Positions 17,449-24,632 of a stretch of 38,436 nucleotides of DNA are shown in pieces; position 1 is the first letter of the stretch, and each line of letters begins with the position of its first letter. The DNA is from Bacteroidota bacterium (GTDB lineage Bacteria > Bacteroidota > Rhodothermia > Rhodothermales > JAHQVL01), in the NCBI GenBank assembly GCA_039111535.1, contig JBCCIM010000037.1, forward strand, positions 1 to 38,436. The letters run 5' to 3'. Made by a program: the position numbers and the translations under genes. A model generated the notes under the pieces. That model saw only the letters and a list, made by a program, of their open reading frames with translations, did no database searches and had not been told where the DNA came from.

Positions 17449-18771
17449 TTATTCAATAATGGTGGTTGCGCCGGTTTCAAATGCTTCGCGGAGGGCTTCT
17501 GTGGCATCTGCGCGAAACTCATCAGCGTCTTTGTGCCGGTCCTGCAGCAGGGCGATGCCTATGCTAACGCCGCCTTCAAAGTGGTCACTCTCTCGCACAA
17601 GCTCTTCCTGGAGTTGCAGCGCCCAGGCTTCTACTTCGCTCACCCCTTCATCCTGAAAGATGCCGTAGGTTAGCTCACCAAATCGTTCAAGCCGGCCGCC
17701 ATTGACCGACAACTCAAGCCGGGTGGCCATCGCACGCTCTGCGTCACTAATGGCTTTGCCCCCTTCGTCTGCTACCTGCTCAGCACGATTGAGATAGATC
17801 AATGCCAACGCAAGGGGATGCTTTTTTGTACGGGCGCGGTCGATCTCTTCAGCAATAATTTCTCTCCGGGGCCGGACACGTGGTTTGATAAATTCGCCAG
17901 AGTCGCCTTCCAGGACAGGGGTAGACATAAACGTCCCCAGCAAGTTTGCAAACTGGCCAATCATGAGGCGCTGCCAGGGGTCGTCCAGATCCTGCCAGCC
18001 AAGTGCATCAACGAGCAGATAGTATGATGCTTCATCACCTGGGGCCTTTATTGGAGCAATCGCAACCTGCCGGATGGAAACGGGTGTTGCATAGTACCCC
18101 AATTCCTCCATCGCGGCTTTGTTCGGGTCGAGGTCTTTGACAACAACGGCGGTACCGGCCGGCGCCTGATCGTCAAGCAAGTGATCAAGCTGCAGGCTCT
18201 TTGATCCGAGTGCCTGTGGATTCTGACTCACAATCGCTTCGACACTGCACCGTCCGTCGTTTTCCCGCTTGATCAGGCATGCTGTGTACCCATCAACTGA
18301 GGCCTGCACGGCGTTCAACATTCTGAAGAGGGCTTCCCGGCGCGAGACGCCGCTTTTTCGGTTCCCCGCTGTTGCTGTTACGTCTTGATCTGCGACTTCT
18401 GTCTCGTCTGATACAGGCTCCAGGTCTGTGTCTATGACTTCTTCCGGGTCCTCCTCGACTGCCTCCTCTGCCTCATCTGCTAGCGCTTCATCCACTACTA
18501 CGTCTGCCTCTTCAAGCTCTTCCGACTCCACATCAATGATCTCAACGTCGCCGGCGTCTTCTGTTTCGTCGCGGGCGCCAACAGCCCGTGGCTTAATTTC
18601 CAGAATACCGAGAGCACTCAACTCTTCTTCAGGCGTCCGATTTAGCGCGGTTGGTTTGTAGGCCTGCGCGGCTGCGCCAGTGTTGCGCCGGTTGTTCAAA
18701 AAAACAAGAACGCCCAGCACGATCAAAATGCAGGCGATAATCAATAGTATTGTTGCTAAAGTGCCGCTCAT
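17449..18771 (-). CDS. Membrane-anchored protein with GAF-like and degenerate GGDEF domains
   Basis: The 440-aa product has one N-terminal membrane helix (about 5-25), a long acidic linker (about 70-135, mostly Glu, Asp, Val and Ala), a GAF-like middle domain (about 145-290) and a C-terminal domain laid out like GGDEF (about 300-440). The order in the last domain fits GGDEF: RREIIAEEIDRA, then ALALIYLNRAE, then RLERFGELTYGIFQ where the R-x-GGDEF loop should be, then GGVSIGIAL. The catalytic GGDEF residues are replaced by FGELT, so it should not make c-di-GMP. It may be a structural or nucleotide-sensing remnant. It lies on the same strand as deoB, 135 bases away. The domain call is by pattern and should be confirmed by profile search. 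Confidence 0.7.
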   Translation of the reverse strand: MSGTLATILLIIACILIVLGVLVFLNNRRNTGAAAQAYKPTALNRTPEEELSALGILEIKPRAVGARDETEDAGDVEIIDVESEELEEADVVVDEALADEAEEAVEEDPEEVIDTDLEPVSDETEVADQDVTATAGNRKSGVSRREALFRMLNAVQASVDGYTACLIKRENDGRCSVEAIVSQNPQALGSKSLQLDHLLDDQAPAGTAVVVKDLDPNKAAMEELGYYATPVSIRQVAIAPIKAPGDEASYYLLVDALGWQDLDDPWQRLMIGQFANLLGTFMSTPVLEGDSGEFIKPRVRPRREIIAEEIDRARTKKHPLALALIYLNRAEQVADEGGKAISDAERAMATRLELSVNGGRLERFGELTYGIFQDEGVSEVEAWALQLQEELVRESDHFEGGVSIGIALLQDRHKDADEFRADATEALREAFETGATTIIE

Positions 18772-19310
18772 AAGGGAGAGGAGTAGGTAGAGATGCCATT
18801 TATCAGGCGCAAGCGCCTGCCCATCGTATTAATAATATTGCGTGGCACCGGGATACCCGATAGGTTCTGGTTTGCAGACATCATCTCGCAAGATAAAGCT
18901 AAAATCTACTAGCCGCTGCGTGCGAAGTCAACCGGATGCATGATCGAACAGTTGCCATTAAAGTCGGCAACCTGCTGTTCTGATCCATCCCCGGCATATT
19001 TTTAGATTTATAAGCAGAGACACTTAAATCCCACTGAATTGCGACAAAAAACAGAAATCTTTTACAATCGACGCTGGTATACAATCTACAATACACGTAT
19101 TTTTTGTCATCTGAATCTATAACGCCGCAAGAAACGCAGGCTTTTCAAGTTTTTTGTGGTCTGGTATTTGAAAGTATAAGGATTCTCTACAACAAGACGA
19201 TCTTTATACAAGACACCACCTTTTCTTCAATAGCGATATCCGTTAGCATCCTAAAATTATACAAATCTTGCAAATAACAGCCTTCTGCTGCATCTATTTC
19301 AGATTTGTCG
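18772..19310. other. AT-rich intergenic region upstream of the T9SS-tail protein
   Basis: This gap of about 540 bases separates two divergent genes. I see no gene or RNA. A sigma-70-like pair TTGCGA (19039-19044) and TACAAT (19063-19068), 18 bases apart, is possible but lies 240 bases before the rightward gene. The region is clearly richer in A and T than its neighbours. Confidence 0.5.
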
Positions 19311-22217
19311 ATGTTTTTTCACAAGACCATGCCCCTCAATCTCAGCCTATTTAGAACCTGTTTACTGGCCCTGCTTCTCACATTCATGGCCATTGGTGCC
19401 CAAGGCGTTGTTGCACAGACACAGGTTATCGATTTTGAGCAATACGAAACGGGAGAAATCCTCACCTATGTCGCCGGCTCTGAAGGGTACAGTGGCATTG
19501 CAGTTTCTGCCACACATCCCGCGTGCCCTACGCGCAATGCTGCCATAATTTTCGATTCGTCGTGCCCGGGTGGCTGTTCGGGTGACGATGACGACCTCGG
19601 CACACCCAATGCATCTTTTGGCGGCCCGGGTACTGGCACAGGCGGTGCTGCCGGCAGTGGTTACGAAAACGATACTGCCCTGGGCAACCTGCTCGTTGTA
19701 CACCAATTCTGTAGTGACTTGAATAGCAGCCCGGTTGCGAACCCACAGGATTTTGGCGGCAATGCAACCGTCCACTTGACATTCCCAACAGATGTGACCA
19801 TTACTGAGTTGACAACACTCGACGTTGAAGGCTCGGAAACCCTGCAAATTGACTTTTTTGACGAAGCCGGCAATGCCGTTGGCTTCGCCAATCCGATTGT
19901 AACTGGCGACAATGGCAAAGCAATACTCGCAGCCATGCCACTCGGCGGCAACGCTACGGTATCCGCGGTTCGCACCATGAGCATCACCCGTCAGGGCTCA
20001 GGCGCACTGGACAACATTGTATTTACACCGGACGCAGTAGCTGACCTTGAGATCACCAAGTTGGTCGACAACCCGGCACCCGACAGCGGTGCAACGGTAG
20101 TCTTTACACTCGATCTTGTGAATCAGGGCCCGGATACGGCCGCTAATGTAACGGTTGACGATCGCGTACCGGTCGGCCTCAACTATGTATCGCACACGTG
20201 CGACACCGGGATCACAAACCTGGATGTAAGCAGTTTTGTAAATGATGCCGGCGAAACGCAACAACTTATTCGCGCAACACTGGACAACATCGCTGCAGGC
20301 GCTTCAGCTTCCTGTACTGTCAGCACGACAGTTGACACTGGAGTTGCTGTTGAAAATGTGGTCGAGATCATGACTAGTGATGCTTACGACCCTGATTCAA
20401 CACCTGGCAACAACGTACCCGATGAAGACGACCAGGACAGCGCGGCCATCACACCGGGTGAAAGCTCAGGGGGTGGAGATGGCGGCATAGAAAGTGAAGG
20501 GACGATGGCCATACAACTGGCCCAGCGGCTTTTCAACAGACGGGTGGATACCCAGCACAAAGCAGCCTTGCTCGCGGCACCCGCACCGCAGGTGTTTTTG
20601 CCAACCAGCGAAAACGCCATCCGGCTTGCCAAAGCCGGCAGCGGGTTGGATGACCTGCGCAATGCAATTCCGTCGGAAGGTCCACATACCTCTCTGGCTT
20701 ATGAAGTTACGCCGCGTGACCTCCTGGGCATCACCAATGCAACCGGCGTATTGGCTGTAGATTATCTGCAAGTCAACGGACGCCGGCTCGGCGCCATATT
20801 TAGTACATCTTCACCTACCGGCGAGTTGTATGATCACACAAAAGTATCCTGTGACCGACTCGGAGGCGGCAAGTTGGAAGACGTTCGGCTCGTCCAGATT
20901 AACGGGCAGGACTTTGTACTTTCGAAATTGCGCCATGCTACGGGCGACATTGACTATGCCATCAGTTTTGTGGCTTACCGCAGTGGTAGCGCCTATACGA
21001 TCGACAGCCGCTTCTCGCCAGCCGAATACACCGTGCCCGCCGGCAGTGAAGTGATTAATGTGCAAGTATGGGGCGTAACGCCTGAATTCTCCGCCGGCGT
21101 TATTGCAGATCTGCTCAACACACTCAGCGAACGCAATGCGCTCACGTATCAAAACAATGCTACGCGTGCACCACAGATTTTTGTTGCTGACGGTGAATAC
21201 ACCCAGGGCAAAATCAATCTCCGGCTGGTCAACCGCGCAGGAGCCGCGCAGGTCATCATCCGTGGTACCCTGGCTGCAACAGAAGCCGATGCCGCCCGTG
21301 GCATCAGAATTCCTTTTGCGCAAACGGTTGACCTCAACAAACCTACAGCAGATTTCCCCTACGCTGAGATCACGCTGGACGTAGGATCGATCTTCGACGC
21401 AATCCTGACTGTTGAGCACAAAGCATCTAACAGCCTCGACCAGCTGTATCACGCGGATGGCACATGGAGCTATGCCTCCGGCGACGAATCTGAAGTGAAC
21501 AATTTCTTTACAGCATCCAACAAACAGCTTTACACCGTTGATCGCTATATCGTCGAGCGCTCCGGATCTATCGAAGGCCACGTCAAAAATTGGGTGAGTT
21601 TATTTCGGTACCTCCAGCCAAACGGCAAGGCTGTAGATCTTTCTGCGTACAACTACGTGTCGTTCACGGCGTCTGGTACAGGACAGGTTCGCCTCATTGC
21701 TGAGAAGGCTAGCATCGAGACATGGGATCAGTACGGGTTTACGTTTGAACTTACAGAGGAGCCCAAGCGCCACAGCATTAGCTTCAGCGAAATGCGCAAA
21801 GAAGGCCGATTCGATGGCCGGTTTGAAGCAAACGACATCACGCTTCTGGCCTTTTATGCACTCGGAGATGGACAACAATTGCAGCCATTCTCCATGGACA
21901 TAAATAACATCACATTTGGTGGTGCAGCGCAGGTAGCCGGCGAAGCATTGCCAACCCTTTACACGCTTGAGCAAAATTTCCCGAATCCGTTTAATCCGGT
22001 CACACAAATCAACTTCAGCTTACTCGAATCTATGCGCGTACGCCTGGCCGTGTATGATGTACTCGGACGAGAAGTCGCTGTGCTTGTAGATGGCTTGCAG
22101 GCAGCCGGCACACACCAGGTGCCCTTCGAAGCCGGCGATTTACCCAGCGGACTCTACATGTACCGCATTGAAACACCCCAAGGCAGCACTTCAAAAATGA
22201 TGAGCTTGCTCAAATAG
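19311..22217 (+). CDS. Secreted multidomain protein with DUF11 domain and type IX secretion tail
   Basis: A product of about 968 aa. A signal peptide (ending VVAQ) leads to a beta-rich domain (about 35-245) with a Cys/Gly-rich loop. A DUF11-type repeat follows (starting DLEITKLVDNPAPDSG, with NQGPDTAANVTV). Then come an Asp/Gly linker, a middle region of unknown type, a jelly-roll-like region (about 720-880), and a C-terminal sorting domain starting LEQNFPNPFNPVTQINFS and ending SGLYMYRIE...MMSLLK. That tail is the hallmark of cargo exported and anchored by the type IX system. ATG 19311 is preferred over a TTG 6 bases earlier; ATG 19329 is a third option. It is monocistronic. A surface or adhesive role is inferred; no catalytic motif is seen. 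Confidence 0.85.
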   Translation: MFFHKTMPLNLSLFRTCLLALLLTFMAIGAQGVVAQTQVIDFEQYETGEILTYVAGSEGYSGIAVSATHPACPTRNAAIIFDSSCPGGCSGDDDDLGTPNASFGGPGTGTGGAAGSGYENDTALGNLLVVHQFCSDLNSSPVANPQDFGGNATVHLTFPTDVTITELTTLDVEGSETLQIDFFDEAGNAVGFANPIVTGDNGKAILAAMPLGGNATVSAVRTMSITRQGSGALDNIVFTPDAVADLEITKLVDNPAPDSGATVVFTLDLVNQGPDTAANVTVDDRVPVGLNYVSHTCDTGITNLDVSSFVNDAGETQQLIRATLDNIAAGASASCTVSTTVDTGVAVENVVEIMTSDAYDPDSTPGNNVPDEDDQDSAAITPGESSGGGDGGIESEGTMAIQLAQRLFNRRVDTQHKAALLAAPAPQVFLPTSENAIRLAKAGSGLDDLRNAIPSEGPHTSLAYEVTPRDLLGITNATGVLAVDYLQVNGRRLGAIFSTSSPTGELYDHTKVSCDRLGGGKLEDVRLVQINGQDFVLSKLRHATGDIDYAISFVAYRSGSAYTIDSRFSPAEYTVPAGSEVINVQVWGVTPEFSAGVIADLLNTLSERNALTYQNNATRAPQIFVADGEYTQGKINLRLVNRAGAAQVIIRGTLAATEADAARGIRIPFAQTVDLNKPTADFPYAEITLDVGSIFDAILTVEHKASNSLDQLYHADGTWSYASGDESEVNNFFTASNKQLYTVDRYIVERSGSIEGHVKNWVSLFRYLQPNGKAVDLSAYNYVSFTASGTGQVRLIAEKASIETWDQYGFTFELTEEPKRHSISFSEMRKEGRFDGRFEANDITLLAFYALGDGQQLQPFSMDINNITFGGAAQVAGEALPTLYTLEQNFPNPFNPVTQINFSLLESMRVRLAVYDVLGREVAVLVDGLQAAGTHQVPFEAGDLPSGLYMYRIETPQGSTSKMMSLLK

Positions 22218-22235
22218 CCTGCGTTATACTTCCCG

Positions 22236-23441
22236 CTAAACAACTGGCAGCGGGACAAACGTTGCTGCGCCCGTTGGGATGGTTTTTGTCCCTTCAGGCA
22301 TTTCTATTTCTGGCAGTGCGTATGTGGTCGACTCGCCGGCCGACAGAGGATTTGGCTCAGCCCACAAAGGTCCCTGATACGATCGCATCACCACATGATC
22401 ACCTGAGCGCCCAAGGATATACGACCTATCAAGTGGCACTTTGCCATAAGGCGTGTCCAAGACATATTTCGGAATTGCAAAGCCTGTCAACCGTCCCTGC
22501 AACGCCTGCATAATTTCCAGTCCCTTTTCAATGGAGGTGCGAAAGGAGGCGGTGCCGCCAATTAACTGCGCTTGATAGAGGTAGTACGGCCGCACGCGCA
22601 TCTTCACGAGGCCTTCGAGCAATGCCTGCATGACTTGCACGTTGTCATTGATCCCGCGCAAGAGGACGGTCTGGTTACCAACCGGCACACCAGCACGTAA
22701 TAACCGGTCGATGGCGTCGGCAGCCGGCTGCGTCAACTCCTTGGGATGGTTAAAATGGGTATTAACCCAAATTGGATGATATCGGGACAGCATTTCACAA
22801 AGCGCATCGGTCACGCGGTAGGGCAACGTCACTGGTAGCCGCGACCCAAGTCGGATCACTCCAACATGCGGGATCGCCCGAAGCCTTGAAATAATCCATT
22901 CCAGGTTTTTCTCATTGAACGTCAGCGGATCTCCGCCTGTGAGCAGTACATCTTTGATTTCCGGATGTGCTGCAATATAGTCAATGGCTTCCTGCAGCTC
23001 GGCTTTATTCATGAACTGCTCAGCGTCTCCTACCATGCGCTTGCGCAAGCAATACCGACAATAGATTGCACACTCAGCTGTTACGCAAAATGCTACACGA
23101 TCCGTATAGTTGTGAATCAGATTTTTTACCGGTGAATGGGCAACCTCTTCCAGCGGATCAACAACCCCAACAATGTCGGGCTGCATCTCAGACATCTGCG
23201 GCACCACCTGCCGGCGGATGGGGCACGTTGTATCGTCAGCATCCATTAGCGAAGCATAATATGGTGTAATATTCCACCGAAAGATGCCTTGTGTTGCCTC
23301 AATCGCGGCCATTTCATCCGCAGTAGGATTAATGTACTGTTGGAGGCTCTCCAGGCTATGCACCCGGTGCCGCATCTGCCAGGTCCACTTTTGCCAATCA
23401 GGGGTTTGCCAATCAGGGGTTTGGATGCCGTTCATATTCAT
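22236..23441 (-). CDS. KamA-family radical SAM aminomutase with altered substrate pocket
   Basis: The 401-aa product aligns along its length with lysine 2,3-aminomutase, which moves an amino group from C2 to C3 using AdoMet, an iron-sulfur cluster and PLP. The cluster motif is intact (Cys 124, 128 and 131 in CAIYCRYC), Arg 133 matches the carboxylate-binding Arg, and Lys 334 (TPYGK) matches the PLP lysine. Of the two aspartates that hold the lysine side-chain amine (Asp 293 and Asp 330 in the clostridial enzyme), the second is kept (Asp 329) but the first is Gln 292 (in YLYQAQLIGG). The substrate may therefore not be lysine. The start lies 8 bases after the ATP-grasp gene, so the two form one operon. 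EpmB is less likely given the full length and the absence of epmA or efp. Confidence 0.85.
   Translation of the reverse strand: MNMNGIQTPDWQTPDWQKWTWQMRHRVHSLESLQQYINPTADEMAAIEATQGIFRWNITPYYASLMDADDTTCPIRRQVVPQMSEMQPDIVGVVDPLEEVAHSPVKNLIHNYTDRVAFCVTAECAIYCRYCLRKRMVGDAEQFMNKAELQEAIDYIAAHPEIKDVLLTGGDPLTFNEKNLEWIISRLRAIPHVGVIRLGSRLPVTLPYRVTDALCEMLSRYHPIWVNTHFNHPKELTQPAADAIDRLLRAGVPVGNQTVLLRGINDNVQVMQALLEGLVKMRVRPYYLYQAQLIGGTASFRTSIEKGLEIMQALQGRLTGFAIPKYVLDTPYGKVPLDRSYILGRSGDHVVMRSYQGPLWAEPNPLSAGESTTYALPEIEMPEGTKTIPTGAATFVPLPVV
23390..23419 (-). repeat. 15-base in-frame tandem duplication in the KamA-family gene
   Basis: TTTGCCAATCAGGGG occurs twice in tandem (23390-23404, 23405-23419 on the + strand). 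Translated, it doubles a five-residue unit near the N-terminus (TPDWQ TPDWQ). It keeps the frame and lies before the conserved core. Confidence 0.9.
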
Positions 23442-23449
23442 TTCTACTA

Positions 23450-24439
23450 TTACATACCGAGTCGTTTTAATCCCCTCTCTAGTACATTTGCGAGAAAGGT
23501 GGGATAAGACTGCCCCATCAATTCTGCAAGAATCGCAAAGGTACCATCCGGGGCAAATGTTGGCAAGGGATTGATTTCAAGAAACCAGGGTTTGCCGGCA
23601 GCATCTACCCTAAAATCCAGGCGTGCAAAGTCTTTACATTCCAGCTTGTTGTACACGGCAAGTGCATCATGCTGCAGACGAGCCTCCAATTCAGGATCGA
23701 GCGCCCCCCCCAGTTTGTATGCCAATTCAGGATTTTCAAAGCCCCGCCTGTCCAGTGCATGGAGGCCAATTTCAGTCTCCTTTTCTACAGCACGTTGTAA
23801 AGCCGGCAGCACTTCTGGCGGATCGTTTCCAACAACGGCCACTGTAAATTCTCCGCCCCCTGACACAAAAGCTTCAACCAGTACATCCTGCTTGTATTGT
23901 GCGCAGGTACGTTGCACCTGAATTTTCAGCGCATCGAGGGTTTCTACTTTGCTCGCAGGCGTAATGCCTTTGGAAGATCCTTCATAGCGAGGTTTCACAA
24001 AAAGTGGAAAAGGGGCCGGCGGCGCTTCCAACGCAGCTACGTCTGCCGCTGTGTATACGGCATACGCAGGGGTTCGGACGCCGGCTGCTATCGCCAGATC
24101 TTTTGTCCATGCTTTGTCCAGACTAAGCGATAACGTAAGGGCGTCTGAGCCCAAAAACGGAACACCTGCCATTTCAAGCAATATAGGAGCATAGGCTTCC
24201 CTGTTCCTGCTGTGCACATCTTCTGCAATGTTTACTGCTGCGTCGACTTTAAGATGGGGCAGTTGCCTGAGCAGTTCTCTCGCCGTACCTATCCTTATCG
24301 GTATATGCCCCAGTGATGTCAGTGCCGCGGCTATTGCTTCTACAGTAGCTTCGGGCTCAAACTCTGCATCCGCGTCTGTCGGGTCATTTGTTTGCCATGG
24401 ATAAGACGCAAAAACGTCGTAAACAATGCCTATCTGCAT
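23450..24439 (-). CDS. ATP-grasp ligase related to D-Ala-D-Ala ligase
   Basis: The 329-aa product has the Ddl-type ATP-grasp fold: LDKAWTK, the ATP-binding FVKPRYEGSSKGI, the EAFVSGGGEFTV segment, ARLDFRVD, and the metal-binding LEINPLPT near the end. Such enzymes activate a carboxylate as acyl phosphate and join it to an amine. The N-terminal domain (IVYDVFASYPWQ..., then VNIAEDVHSRNREA) lacks the usual Ddl start with GGxSxE, so this is probably not the cell-wall ligase but a relative that accepts another amino acid. It is followed 8 bases later by the KamA-family gene on the same strand, so ligating the aminomutase product is an obvious hypothesis. No Shine-Dalgarno site is visible; a CCTTAAACCTCC stretch precedes the start. 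Confidence 0.8.
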   Translation of the reverse strand: MQIGIVYDVFASYPWQTNDPTDADAEFEPEATVEAIAAALTSLGHIPIRIGTARELLRQLPHLKVDAAVNIAEDVHSRNREAYAPILLEMAGVPFLGSDALTLSLSLDKAWTKDLAIAAGVRTPAYAVYTAADVAALEAPPAPFPLFVKPRYEGSSKGITPASKVETLDALKIQVQRTCAQYKQDVLVEAFVSGGGEFTVAVVGNDPPEVLPALQRAVEKETEIGLHALDRRGFENPELAYKLGGALDPELEARLQHDALAVYNKLECKDFARLDFRVDAAGKPWFLEINPLPTFAPDGTFAILAELMGQSYPTFLANVLERGLKRLGM

Positions 24440-24448
24440 AAAAGAGGA

Positions 24449-24459
24449 GGTTTAAGGAG
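24449..24459. repeat. Single copy of the GTTTAAGG motif ahead of the ATP-grasp gene
   Basis: GGTTTAAGGAG sits 10 bases upstream of the ATP-grasp start (minus strand reading CTCCTTAAACC). It matches the motif found ahead of deoB and after the large P-loop gene. Confidence 0.55.
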
Positions 24460-24537
24460 CCAGCGTGATATGCGCTAAACTACTATTGCGCCAGTTATGG
24501 TTCATGGTTATCCTATATAACAACATTTCCTCTTAGT

Positions 24538-24616
24538 GCGTGGGTCTTCTCCCACGCTAGCAACTTCAATAGCTTGCTGTTCTCCAGGCAGCAAAAGTGA
24601 TTCTCTCGTTGAGAGA
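24538..24616 (+). promoter_or_regulatory. Hairpin leader ahead of the sensor kinase gene
   Basis: Two good stems lie in the leader: GCGTGGG/CCCACGC (24538-24544 and 24551-24557, 6-base loop) and TCTCTC/GAGAGA (24602-24607 and 24611-24616, 3-base loop). The second ends 16 bases before the start codon. A weaker AGCAA/TTGCT stem (24559-24578) sits between them. No T run follows the first, so it is not a clear terminator. A role in translation control is inferred. Confidence 0.4.
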
Positions 24617-24632
24617 CTAAATACCCAAGCCG

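Noticed and set aside
18899-19096. Short minus-strand frame in the AT-rich gap
   Set aside because: Composition is like non-coding DNA, with no conserved motif and no ribosome site.
22231-22255. Inverted repeat TCCCGCT/AGCGGGA at the ends of two convergent genes
   Set aside because: No T run on either strand and it includes coding bases of the KamA-family gene; not a convincing terminator.
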